Notes under the pieces: generated by a model
Database searches by the model: none
What the model saw: the letters and a program-made list of their open reading frames with translations, nothing else
Told to the model about the DNA's origin: nothing
In this document: positions 1-5,402 of the stretch, one piece after another
How the letters are laid out: each line of letters begins with the position of its first letter
How positions within the stretch are numbered: the stretch's first letter is position 1
Position numbers and translations under genes: made by a program
From: an uncultured Prevotellaceae bacterium
GTDB lineage: Bacteria > Bacteroidota > Bacteroidia > Bacteroidales > Bacteroidaceae
Length of the DNA stretch: 5,402 bases
Assembly (NCBI GenBank): GCA_900313845.1
Contig: OMTC01000283.1
Location: forward strand, 1-5,402
Reading direction: 5' to 3'

Positions 1-52
1 GTTAAGCCTGTAGCTAGCGTTCATCCTGAGCCAGGATCAAACTCTTCACTGT
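1..52 (-). rRNA. rrs: 16S ribosomal RNA, 5' end only (partial)
   Basis: Read on the minus strand, bases 46-27 give AGAGTTTGATCCTGGCTCAG, the conserved 16S 5' region, followed by GATGAACGCTAGCTACAGG and CTTAAC, which is typical of Bacteroides/Prevotella 16S. The 5' end is placed at about base 52 by aligning ACAGTGAAGAGTTTG with the E. coli start AAATTGAAGAGTTTG. Only the first ~52 nucleotides are present; the rest of the gene, and presumably 23S and 5S, lie beyond the left edge. The identity is secure; the mature 5' end is approximate to a few bases because it is set by RNase processing that cannot be read from sequence. Confidence 0.97.
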
Positions 53-130
53 AAAATCTTTTGTACTTGAATAGTCTGTCGTCCGGCCAGGCTTCCCTTA
101 ATCCATTCTTCCGATTGAGTTTTATCTCAT

Positions 131-162
131 CGCTCCACATATACATTAATATATATGTAGCG
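131..162 (-). other. Leader hairpin, A/T-rich near-palindrome
   Basis: CGCT at 131-134 pairs with AGCG at 159-162. Inside, ACATATACATT pairs with AATATATATGT through two wobble positions around an ATTAAT centre, with a short bulge (CC, 135-136) on one side. The stem is long but A/T-rich. It lies within the transcribed rRNA leader and may be a processing or spacing structure. It is not followed by a U-tract, so it is not a good terminator. Confidence 0.5.
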
Positions 163-202
163 GAATTGACGTTGCGCTTGTCTTGACAAATCTAACTTGT
201 CT

Positions 203-222
203 GAGGTGGATCCTTCCACCTC
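203..222 (-). other. Leader hairpin, 8-bp perfect stem
   Basis: GAGGTGGA (203-210) and TCCACCTC (215-222) are exact reverse complements separated by a 4-base loop. The transcribed strand would fold into a compact stem-loop within the 16S leader. There is no T-run after it in the direction of rRNA transcription, so a terminator is unlikely. A role in leader folding or antitermination complex assembly is possible but inferred. Confidence 0.55.
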
Positions 223-333
223 GCTGCCTTGTCTTGTTTCTAACCTTGTTCCAGTCTGTCAATGAACTCTTTTTTGCCCTTCGAGATGAACTCAGTTTGT
301 CAGTTTGACGCCCCTTGTTTTCGAAAGCGAGTG

Positions 334-365
334 CAAAGGTACTGCCTTTTTTCATACCAGCCAAA
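334..365 (-). promoter_or_regulatory. rRNA operon promoter (Bacteroidetes type)
   Basis: On the minus strand TTTGG (365-361) is followed, after a 19-base spacer counted from that pentamer, by TACCTTTG (341-334). This matches the known Bacteroidetes primary sigma consensus TTTG-N19-21-TAnnTTTG. Transcription should start near base 328 and run left through the leader into 16S. Immediately upstream (366 to ~405) the sequence is very A/T-rich with A and T runs, as expected for an UP-like element of a strong stable-RNA promoter; that part is an inference. The fit to consensus and the position upstream of 16S make this call strong. Confidence 0.85.
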
Positions 366-538
366 TATTTTCGTGAAAAATTTTCGAAAATATGCAATTT
401 TTATGCTTTATGCTTCGATTTTGTTGACAATTATCAAATACGAAGTCTGTTTTTAGCAACAAACACCTCTATTTGGCACTTGTCAGGGCATGATGAAATG
501 CTCTCGATTTTCTAAAGAATATATCTGTTCGGAATCAA
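366..538. other. A/T-rich intergenic stretch, no gene seen
   Basis: The part next to the rRNA promoter (366 to ~405) is likely its UP-like region. The remainder has no coding sequence with credible start, length and composition, no tRNA-like fold and no convincing promoter. Short open frames that cross it also run through the rRNA promoter and leader and are rejected. The last ~20 bases (517-538) may be a very degenerate further unit of the 22-base array that follows. Confidence 0.5.
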
Positions 539-842
539 GCGCATCTGGGGATTGACTGAAGCACATGTGGGGATTGACTGAAGCGATTTATGGGATTGTC
601 AGAAGCACATTTGTGGATATACTGAAGCTTTCCTTTGGATTCAACTAGTTGCCGAAGGTTCGTCATCGACTTGCCGAGCCTTCGGCATTGCGATGGCGAA
701 GGTTCGCCGTGTTAACGTTGAAGGCTCGGTAATTCAGTAAAATCAAAGGAAAAGTTCAGTTTAATCGGAGGAAAAGTTCTGAACATTCGAAGGAATGGTT
801 CAGTGAAAGCAAAGGAGAACGCCAGCACATTCGAAGACTTCG
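539..842. repeat. 22-base-period array with inverted arms
   Basis: The block is organised in 22-base steps. Arm 1 (539-648) has five units starting at 539, 561, 583, 605 and 627, each roughly GC, a variable six to eight bases, then GGGATT, two bases and ACTGAA. A 17-base string, TGGGGATTGACTGAAGC, is identical at 546-562 and 568-584. Arm 2 (732-842) carries the reverse complement pattern (TTCAGT, two bases, AATC, then a purine-rich tail) in units starting at about 732, 754, 776, 798 and 821. ACATTCGAAG recurs at 783-792 and 827-836, exactly 44 bases apart. Unit 5 of arm 1 can pair with unit 1 of arm 2 (TTTCCTTTG with CAAAGGAAA). The period is not a multiple of three and there is no coding frame. 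It is not a CRISPR array because there are no constant repeats separated by unrelated spacers. Function unknown. Confidence 0.75.
649..731. repeat. Central hairpin-forming units of the 22-base array
   Basis: Between the two arms the 22-base step seems to continue (units from 649, 671 and 693), but the sequence changes to a GC-richer family built on GCCGAAGG/CCTTCGGC. GGCGAAGGTTCGCC (695-708) is self-complementary apart from its centre. GCCGAGCCTTCGGC (673-686) forms a 5-bp stem with a 4-base loop. CCGAGCCTTC (674-683) is also the exact reverse complement of GAAGGCTCGG (720-729), so alternative pairings exist. In a transcript this would be the apex of the long inverted repeat. No coding or known RNA family is recognised. 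Confidence 0.6.
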
Positions 843-1103
843 TGTAGTTGTTTACCAATGCGATTATAGATGCGATAGTTGTGAGATTTATTGAGCCCGA
901 ACAGAAGTGAGATTGAGTGTTTTTACGTTTTTTAATATATCGAATGCGATAGATTTTGATTTTGTCCCATCTCTTTGCAATTAAAAACCTAAACTTCTCT
1001 TCTAATCAATCACTGTAGTATTAATAATAATTAAATAAGGTGTAAAAAATGTTAGAATAACTGTAGAAAACGTCTTTCACGCAAAGGTTCGAAAGGAAAA
1101 ACG
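843..1103. other. A/T-rich intergenic stretch, no gene seen
   Basis: About 260 bases between the repeat array and the promoter of the TPR gene. No credible reading frame, tRNA or terminator was found. The 8-mer ATGCGATT/ATGCGATA recurs at 858, 870 and 944, which may be chance or a remnant of neighbouring repeats. The stretch 1015-1050 is nearly pure A/T. Confidence 0.5.
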
Positions 1104-1134
1104 CTTGGCGATTCCATTTTTTTGCGTAACTTTG
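1104..1134 (+). promoter_or_regulatory. Promoter of the TPR-protein gene (Bacteroidetes type)
   Basis: TAACTTTG at 1127-1134 matches the TAnnTTTG -7 element. CTTGG at 1104-1108 is one base off the TTTGG -33 element, and the spacer between CTTG and TAACTTTG is 19 bases, within the consensus range. Transcription should begin near 1140, giving a leader of ~38 bases rich in A (AAAACATAAACTGAATAAAAACT) before the ATG. A-rich leaders without a Shine-Dalgarno are usual for efficiently translated genes in this phylum. Confidence 0.75.
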
Positions 1135-1177
1135 CAGCCAATCTTTGAATTAACAAAACATAAACTGAATAAAAACT

Positions 1178-2563
1178 ATGAAATTGAAGAATCTCTTAGC
1201 CATTGCATTTGTTGCTACTGCTGCCGTTCCAGCTATGGCACAATATGAAGGCACTCAGGTGTATGATCGTATCGGTCATGGTAACGACAGCACCGAAGTT
1301 TTGAACAACTTGAGTATGTTCAGCGAATACTACAAAGCAAAGAGCTGGAAAGAAGCATACAACAGTTGGAAGTTTGTCATGGACAAGGCTCCATTGGCAC
1401 AGGCAACCCTTTACACTCGTGGTGCTACCGTTCTCGAGCAGTTGGTTTACACATCTACCGACCCTGCTGAGAAGAAGAAGTATCTCGATGAGCTGCTCGG
1501 CATGTACGACACTCGTATCAAGTACACCAAGGAATTGAACTCATTCTCTTCCGCTGCCATGCAGACCAACAAGGGTACGAACCTCTGCCGCAAGGCTTAC
1601 TTCTATGCTAACTATGGTCCATCGGTTTATGGCAACGCTTACTCTCTCGACAAGGCATACGACATGTTCTCCGAGGGTATCCAGCTCGTGAACGAAGACC
1701 CATCCATCACTATCGAAGGTTTCGCACTCGACAAGTATTTCGACATTTCCTATCAGAAGTATCTGAACGACAAGGTAGGTTTCCACGAGCAGTTCCTGAA
1801 GGACTACCTCCTGAGTAAGGAAGTTTGCGAAGCTATGCTCGAAAAGGCAAACCAGGCAAGCGACAGCGTTGCAGCTCAGCAAATCGTTTCTCAGTACGAC
1901 CCTACTCTCGTTCGCGCAGAGCACAAGTTCGCTGAGTCGAAGGCTGCTGACCGCGACCAACTCATTGCCATCTTCACACCAAAGGTGGAGCAGAACAAGA
2001 GCAACTTGAGCTATCTCCGCTCAGTCATCGATATTCTTGCTGACAACTACTGCGATGATACCGACGTTTATTTCAAGGCTTCGAAGTATGCTTTCGACAT
2101 CGAACCAAGCTACAACGCAGCTATCGGTACCGCACAGTGGATGCAGAAGCAGGGTAAGATTGGCGAGGCTACTCAGTACTATGACAAGGCTATCGAGCTT
2201 TGCGACAACGACAAGCAGAAGGGTCGTATCGCTATGCGTGTTGCTCAGGCTCTCGCTAAGAACGGTTCAAGCAGCACCGAAAGCTACCTCCAGAAGGCAG
2301 CAACATTCGACAGCTCTTTCTCTGGCCGTTGCAACCTCATCCGTGCACAGATTGCTGCATCGAAGAAGGACTACAGCAACGCCCTCGCATACGCATCTCG
2401 CGCAGCATCTGAAGACGCAAGTATCTCGGGTACCGCAAGCCGTCTGAGAACTCGTATCCAGGAGGCACAGCGTCGTCAGAACGAGTACGACAAGGCAAAT
2501 GCCGAGTACAAGGCTCAGCTCGAGAAGGCTCAGAAACTCGAAGACTTCTGGAAGGGTCATTAA
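1178..2563 (+). CDS. Exported TPR-like repeat protein of unknown function
   Basis: The 461-residue product starts with a classical signal peptide: basic MKLK, a hydrophobic core (residues 5-18) and AMA before Q22, so cleavage by signal peptidase I after A21 is likely. No lipobox cysteine follows, so a soluble periplasmic protein is more likely than a lipoprotein. The mature part is almost entirely helical. TPR-like helix pairs are seen at about 49-90 (YYKAKSWKEAYNSW), 312-345 (AQWMQKQGKIGEATQYYDKA, the clearest TPR) and 384-414 (ASKKDYSNALAYASRAASED). The C-terminus (about 422-458) is a charged, Gln/Glu/Lys-rich probable coiled coil. TPR proteins usually act as scaffolds for protein-protein contacts; the partner is unknown. 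The ATG at 1178 is fixed by the signal peptide and by the promoter 44 bases upstream. C-ending codons such as AAC, GAC, TAC and CTC are strongly preferred, suggesting high expression. It is monocistronic and convergent with the glycosidase gene. Coding status is certain; function is not assigned. Confidence 0.93.
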   Translation: MKLKNLLAIAFVATAAVPAMAQYEGTQVYDRIGHGNDSTEVLNNLSMFSEYYKAKSWKEAYNSWKFVMDKAPLAQATLYTRGATVLEQLVYTSTDPAEKKKYLDELLGMYDTRIKYTKELNSFSSAAMQTNKGTNLCRKAYFYANYGPSVYGNAYSLDKAYDMFSEGIQLVNEDPSITIEGFALDKYFDISYQKYLNDKVGFHEQFLKDYLLSKEVCEAMLEKANQASDSVAAQQIVSQYDPTLVRAEHKFAESKAADRDQLIAIFTPKVEQNKSNLSYLRSVIDILADNYCDDTDVYFKASKYAFDIEPSYNAAIGTAQWMQKQGKIGEATQYYDKAIELCDNDKQKGRIAMRVAQALAKNGSSSTESYLQKAATFDSSFSGRCNLIRAQIAASKKDYSNALAYASRAASEDASISGTASRLRTRIQEAQRRQNEYDKANAEYKAQLEKAQKLEDFWKGH

Positions 2564-2623
2564 TCCGACCTTTGCTTCAAACGAGAAATTCATCGCTTTG
2601 AGCAAAACATCCAAGTCATTTGC

Positions 2624-2669
2624 AAACAATTACCCCAGCATCATTCAGGTGCTGGGGTAATTGTTTTGT
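2624..2669. terminator. Bidirectional intrinsic terminator between convergent genes
   Basis: AAACAATTACCCCAGCA (2624-2640) and TGCTGGGGTAATTGTTT (2650-2666) are perfect reverse complements: a 17-bp stem with a 9-base loop (2641-2649) and a GC-rich core next to the loop. On the plus strand the stem ends in a T-rich tail (TTGTTTTGT), and on the minus strand the matching arm also ends in TTGTTTG. It lies 61 bases after the TPR stop codon and 27 bases beyond the stop of the glycosidase gene, so it is well placed to end both transcripts. Confidence 0.88.
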
Positions 2670-2695
2670 GTGGAATTGGTAAAAATATCTGCTCT

Positions 2696-3343
2696 TTAGC
2701 ATTCCATGGTTGTCGAGGAAACACCTTCACCAGAGAAGGTGACACGGACTGGACCTGGGGCAGTACGACGAATGTAGGCAACGAGGCGACCTCGATAAAC
2801 GGGTTGGTGATTGTCGCGATAGTCACTCATGTCGCTGTTGTTGCAGCCTTCGAGTCCTAAGAGAACGGCAGGACCAGAGATGGTGCAAGTGACATCGAGA
2901 TTGGAGGACTTCACGCGATTGCCATCCTTGTCAACTACTTCGACAAGGAGTTGGTGGAGGGTTTTGGCATCCTCTGGCAAGAGTTCGCTTGCACGGATTG
3001 CAGAAGCCTCGCCATGCGTTTTGATTTCGTAGGAGGAAAGGACCTTGCCGTTGGCATCGCATCCCTCGGCACGCAAGGTTCCCGCCTCGAAAGGAATGTC
3101 CCAATAGATGATGGCAGTGGTGTCGTTCTGAGGCTTCAGTTCGCCCACTACACGCCCATTCAGAAGGAGACGAGCCTGTGGTGCATTCGTGTAGCACACC
3201 ACGCGCATGTTCATTTGACTGGCATCGAACGCAGGTTGGTTCACAGCATTCTGCTGTCCGCCCATGAAACGGCTGAAACGGGAGAGGTCAGGCAGGTTCC
3301 AATCATCCTGTGCTTCGGCAGACACTTGGTTGCCGCCCCGTCC
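2696..3343 (-). pseudogene. C-terminal part of the GH2 glycosidase, out of frame
   Basis: This is the frame-shifted 3' section of the same gene as the CDS at 3303-5210. It continues the protein from QDDWNLPDL onward for 204 residues to a TAA at 2698-2696. It holds a linker (FMGGQQNAVNQPAFDASQ), an Ig-like domain of the DUF4982 type (MRVVCYTNAPQARLLLNG through GEASAIRAS, residues about 656-726 of the restored protein), and a C-terminal domain typical of GH2 beta-galactosidases (about 737-824, with LLGLEGCNNSDMSDYRDN and VYRGRLVAYIRR). No other stop or frameshift is present, so the section still looks under coding constraint. It has no promoter or signal peptide. The open frame extends to 3718, but upstream of the duplication it is only a shadow of the catalytic domain frame. 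Reinitiation at an internal ATG (3265-3263) cannot be excluded but is not supported. In the restored gene this is simply the end of the enzyme. Confidence 0.85.
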
Positions 3344-5210
3344 GTGCTTCGGCAGACACTTGGTTGCCGCCCCGTCCACGTCTGCCATTGGCATTGGTAC
3401 GCTGAGGGAAGATAGGATAAGCACCGATATAGCAAACAGGTTCCTCGCTCCACAAGGCTGCACGGAACCAGCCACGAGGCTTTTTGAAACTACCGAAGTC
3501 GAGCAGTCCTGTGTTGAGTCCACGGGAAGGCCAACGTCCCGATTCACCCAAGTAGTCGGTACCCGTCCAGATGAACTGACCGAAGATGTGTTCCTTGTCG
3601 CGAACAGCCTTCCACGAGTCGTAGCCCACACCCGTCTCACTACCATAGATGATGCGCTGAGGATATTCCTTGTGGTCGATGTCGTAGCGGTTTTCAGTGT
3701 AGTTGTAACCCACCACATCGATTGCCTCAGGATATTCCGTCTGGTTGCTCATCACCACACCCGCCAAGGCACCCGTGACTGGGCGTGATGTGTCGATACC
3801 ACGTATCACGGCTGCAATGCGCTTGGCAATCTTTCCGATGCGTTCGGCATTTGGTGCATCCTTCTTATAGCCACCCGACATAGGTTGGTTGATGACAGCA
3901 TTCTTGCCATCGAGAATAGGATGTGAGTAAGGGTCATTCGGATAATCGACTTCGTTGCCTACACTCCAGAGGAATACGCAAGGGTGGTTGCGGTCACGAC
4001 GCACCATGTCAGCCACATCGCGGTCGATCCATTCCTCGAAGAAATCGTAAGTGCCATCGAAAGCAGGCTTGCCGTTGTTCCAACCTTCCACCCATTTCTT
4101 CTTAGGGAATTCCCATTCGTCACTACCCTCGTCCATCACAAGCAATCCCTCTTGGTCACAAATGTCGTAGAGCATTGGAGCCTGTGGATTATGACTCATG
4201 CGGATGGCATTCGCGCCCATTCGCTTCAGTTCCTTCACCTTTCTCACCCACACTTCGCGCGGAACAGCTGCTCCGAGTACACCGGCATCGTGGTGCAGAC
4301 ACACGCCCTTCACCTTCATCCATTCGCCATTGAGTGCAAATCCCTTATTGGCATCGAATTGCAGCGTGCGCAAACCCACACGCACAGAGGTGGTGTCGAC
4401 GAGACGATACAAATAAGGGCGCTTCAAGTTCCAGAGTTGTGGATTGTTGAGAGAGATTTCCAATGTACGCTTGGTCTGTCCTTTTGCCAAACGTCCCAAG
4501 TCGATACGTCCATCAGCTACCTGCTTGCCTGAAGCATCTTTCAAGACTACGGCAGTCGAATAGTTCGCTTTCGTTGCCTTTGGAGCATCCACTGCCACAT
4601 CCACTTCCACCGTTGCCTTTGAGCCTTGCAACTGCTTCAGGCGGTATGCCACTCCCCACTGCGAAAGATGCACCTGCGGAGCCTTTACCAACCACACATC
4701 ACGATAGATGCCGCTACCTGTGTACCACCGCGAATCGGCAATACGGCTGTGATCGACTCGCACAGCTATCACATTTTCGCCCTTCTTATTTAAATAAGGA
4801 GTCATGTCGTAGAGGAACGACACATAACCGTTCGGGCGCTTGCCCAAGAGATGCCCGTTGAGATAGACCTCACTGCGGTTGTAGATGGCTTCGAAATAGA
4901 TAGAAAGCGTAGTGTTTCCGTCGAATCCATCGGGAGTTTTGAAATGCTTTCTGTACCAAGCGATGCCAGCAGGCAGATAACCCGTGCAACTGGCATACTC
5001 CTGCGAGAGCTGTCCTTCGATGCTCCAGTCGTGAGGCAAGGAGAGTTTTCGCCAAGAACTGTCGTTGAAATCGGGGTTTTTCGCATCTGCCACATCCTGA
5101 AGGAGGAAGAGCCAACCATCATTGAAAAGGGAAGTTTCGCCAAAGGAAACTTGTGCTTGCATACTTTGCGAAGCCAGCAAAAGCAGCATGGAAAGAAGGA
5201 TATTTTTCAT
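3303..5210 (-). CDS. GH2 beta-galactosidase-like enzyme, prematurely truncated
   Basis: The 635-residue product begins with a signal peptide (MKNILLSMLLLLASQSMQAQ, probable cleavage before V21), so it is exported. Next come the GH2 N-terminal jelly-roll (about 24-178, with LPHDW, GIAWYRK and GSGIYRDVWL), the Ig-like middle domain (about 180-280) and the TIM barrel (about 284-600). The barrel shows KGVCLHHDAG (301-310), RMSHNPQAPMLYD (337-349), the acid/base glutamate in SVGNE (E420), the likely nucleophile in YGSETG (E525), and GQFIWTGTDYLGE (544-556). All catalytic residues seen in the family are present. GH2 enzymes hydrolyse beta-linked sugars with retention; beta-galactoside is the best guess from the overall domain plan, but substrate cannot be fixed from sequence. 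After A622 the frame is broken by a 34-bp tandem duplication; 13 unrelated residues follow and a TGA ends it at 3303. Removing one copy gives one 826-residue reading frame through to 2696. Whether the truncated form is stable is unknown. The start is fixed by the signal peptide. Confidence 0.9.
   Translation of the reverse strand: MKNILLSMLLLLASQSMQAQVSFGETSLFNDGWLFLLQDVADAKNPDFNDSSWRKLSLPHDWSIEGQLSQEYASCTGYLPAGIAWYRKHFKTPDGFDGNTTLSIYFEAIYNRSEVYLNGHLLGKRPNGYVSFLYDMTPYLNKKGENVIAVRVDHSRIADSRWYTGSGIYRDVWLVKAPQVHLSQWGVAYRLKQLQGSKATVEVDVAVDAPKATKANYSTAVVLKDASGKQVADGRIDLGRLAKGQTKRTLEISLNNPQLWNLKRPYLYRLVDTTSVRVGLRTLQFDANKGFALNGEWMKVKGVCLHHDAGVLGAAVPREVWVRKVKELKRMGANAIRMSHNPQAPMLYDICDQEGLLVMDEGSDEWEFPKKKWVEGWNNGKPAFDGTYDFFEEWIDRDVADMVRRDRNHPCVFLWSVGNEVDYPNDPYSHPILDGKNAVINQPMSGGYKKDAPNAERIGKIAKRIAAVIRGIDTSRPVTGALAGVVMSNQTEYPEAIDVVGYNYTENRYDIDHKEYPQRIIYGSETGVGYDSWKAVRDKEHIFGQFIWTGTDYLGESGRWPSRGLNTGLLDFGSFKKPRGWFRAALWSEEPVCYIGAYPIFPQRTNANGRRGRGGNQVSAEARTGRQPSVCRSTG
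3310..3377. repeat. Exact 34-bp tandem duplication causing a frameshift
   Basis: Bases 3310-3343 and 3344-3377 are identical (plus strand beginning GTGCTTCGGCAGACACTTGG and ending GCCGCCCCGTCC). Thirty-four is one more than a multiple of three, so the second copy shifts the frame of the glycosidase gene. On the coding strand the first copy met encodes GRGGNQVSAEA in frame; the next is read as RTGRQPSVCRS and runs to a stop. The unit lies in a Gly/Arg-rich linker between the catalytic barrel and the C-terminal domains. Confidence 0.95.
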
Positions 5211-5287
5211 TGTTTGGGAGTATTGGAAGTTATAGGTTCATGAGAATGATAGACGTAACGTATGTGATAGGTTTTGTAGCTTGAGGG

Positions 5288-5319
5288 CAAAGATAGAAAT
5301 AAATTAAGAAAGAACTGAA
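5288..5319 (-). promoter_or_regulatory. Promoter of the GH2 gene (Bacteroidetes type)
   Basis: On the minus strand TATCTTTG (5295-5288) matches TAnnTTTG exactly. At the expected distance upstream the sequence is TTCAG (5319-5315), a poor match to TTTGG, so the -33 element is weak; this may mean the gene depends on an activator, as is common for carbohydrate-use genes, but no regulator is visible. Transcription would start near 5281 and give a ~70-base leader to the ATG at 5210. The leader contains ACGTAACGT (5253-5261) flanked by two copies of TGATAG, of unknown meaning. Confidence 0.65.
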
Positions 5320-5402
5320 TTTTTCGAGGTAAAAAACACTGAGCAAAAGATAAAAAACACGATGAATCGCCGAAAAACGCAAGGAGCACAATGTGGGGAG
5401 GA

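Larger units (their letters stand above)
53..330 (-). other. rRNA operon leader (transcribed spacer upstream of 16S)
   Basis: This ~275-base stretch lies between the predicted rRNA transcription start and the 16S 5' end and has no credible coding sequence. It holds two clear hairpins (131-162 and 203-222). The octamer GACAGACT (minus strand) occurs twice, at 260-253 near the promoter end and at 80-73 just upstream of 16S. The stretch GAGTTCATTGACAG (minus strand, 269-256) resembles a boxA-type antitermination signal, but this is a weak similarity and an inference. Leaders of this kind are normally removed by RNase III-type processing and carry antitermination elements; which bases do that here is not established. 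Confidence 0.7.

Noticed and set aside
187..194. TAGATTTG on the minus strand as a second rRNA promoter -7 element
   Set aside because: No TTTG-like -33 element is present 19-21 bases upstream, and the site overlaps small leader repeats.
424..429. TTGACA resembling a sigma70 -35 box
   Set aside because: No matching -10 lies at the right distance, and the lineage uses the TTTG/TAnnTTTG type of promoter seen elsewhere in this window.
146..515. Small open frames on both strands over the rRNA leader and promoter
   Set aside because: They run across the rRNA promoter and the transcribed leader, have no promoter or start context of their own, and encode no recognisable protein.
539..842. Possible CRISPR array
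   Set aside because: The period is 22 bases with no constant repeat separated by unique spacers, the units flip orientation in the middle, and no cas-like gene is present.
1541..1960. 139-codon open frame on the minus strand
   Set aside because: It is antisense to the TPR-protein gene, whose signal peptide, promoter and codon bias show which strand is coding.
3303..3377. Programmed ribosomal frameshift in the GH2 gene
   Set aside because: The frame change is fully explained by the 34-bp exact duplication, and I see no slippery heptamer or need for one.
3310..3377. Target-site duplication left by an insertion sequence
   Set aside because: The copies are directly adjacent with nothing between them, no terminal inverted repeats are present, and 34 bp is longer than usual for such duplications.
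3344..3718. Upstream part of the 340-codon minus-strand open frame as a separate gene with start at 3718
   Set aside because: Upstream of the duplication this frame is a shadow of the GH2 barrel; only the part downstream of the duplication encodes GH2 C-terminal sequence.
3264..3788. 174-codon open frame on the plus strand, and a 182-codon one at 3984-4532
   Set aside because: Both lie opposite the GH2 catalytic domain, which has clear family motifs on the other strand.
5207..5389. 60-codon minus-strand open frame upstream of the GH2 start
   Set aside because: It covers the GH2 promoter and leader, has no promoter of its own in view and gives no recognisable protein.
5320..5402. Possible start of a rightward gene (ATG at 5391)
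   Set aside because: Only four codons are inside the window and no Bacteroidetes-type plus-strand promoter precedes them.

Overview
The window looks like a Bacteroidales chromosome, most likely Prevotella or a close relative. The first ~52 bases are the reverse complement of the 5' end of a 16S rRNA gene, including the universal forward primer region followed by a Bacteroides/Prevotella-like 'GATGAACGCTAGCTACAGG'. Three upstream regions carry promoters of the Bacteroidetes type (TTTG, 19-base spacer, TAnnTTTG), and no start codon is preceded by a clear Shine-Dalgarno sequence. The genus is an inference; the order is better supported.

Layout: (1) 1-52, start of a 16S rRNA gene read leftward, continuing off the left edge. 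(2) 53-~330, the rRNA leader, with two clear hairpins. (3) 334-365, the rRNA promoter with an A/T-rich stretch upstream of it. (4) 539-842, an unusual non-coding block built on a 22-base period: five units in one orientation, a GC-richer centre of hairpin-forming units, then about five units in the opposite orientation. (5) 843-1103, A/T-rich sequence with nothing assignable. (6) 1104-2563, a promoter and a rightward gene for a 461-residue exported TPR-like protein. (7) 2624-2666, a perfect 17-bp stem hairpin serving as a terminator between two convergent genes. (8) 2696-5210, a leftward gene for a secreted glycoside hydrolase family 2 enzyme (beta-galactosidase-like), broken into two frames by an exact 34-bp tandem duplication. 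(9) 5211-5402, the leader and promoter of that gene, then unassigned sequence.

The rRNA operon and the TPR gene are divergent, with the repeat block between them. The TPR gene and the glycosidase gene are convergent and share the terminator. Nothing links the TPR protein functionally to the glycosidase; both are predicted to be exported. The two points most worth checking are the 22-base-period inverted array and the 34-bp duplication. Removing one copy of the duplication restores a continuous 826-residue enzyme with its C-terminal domains.
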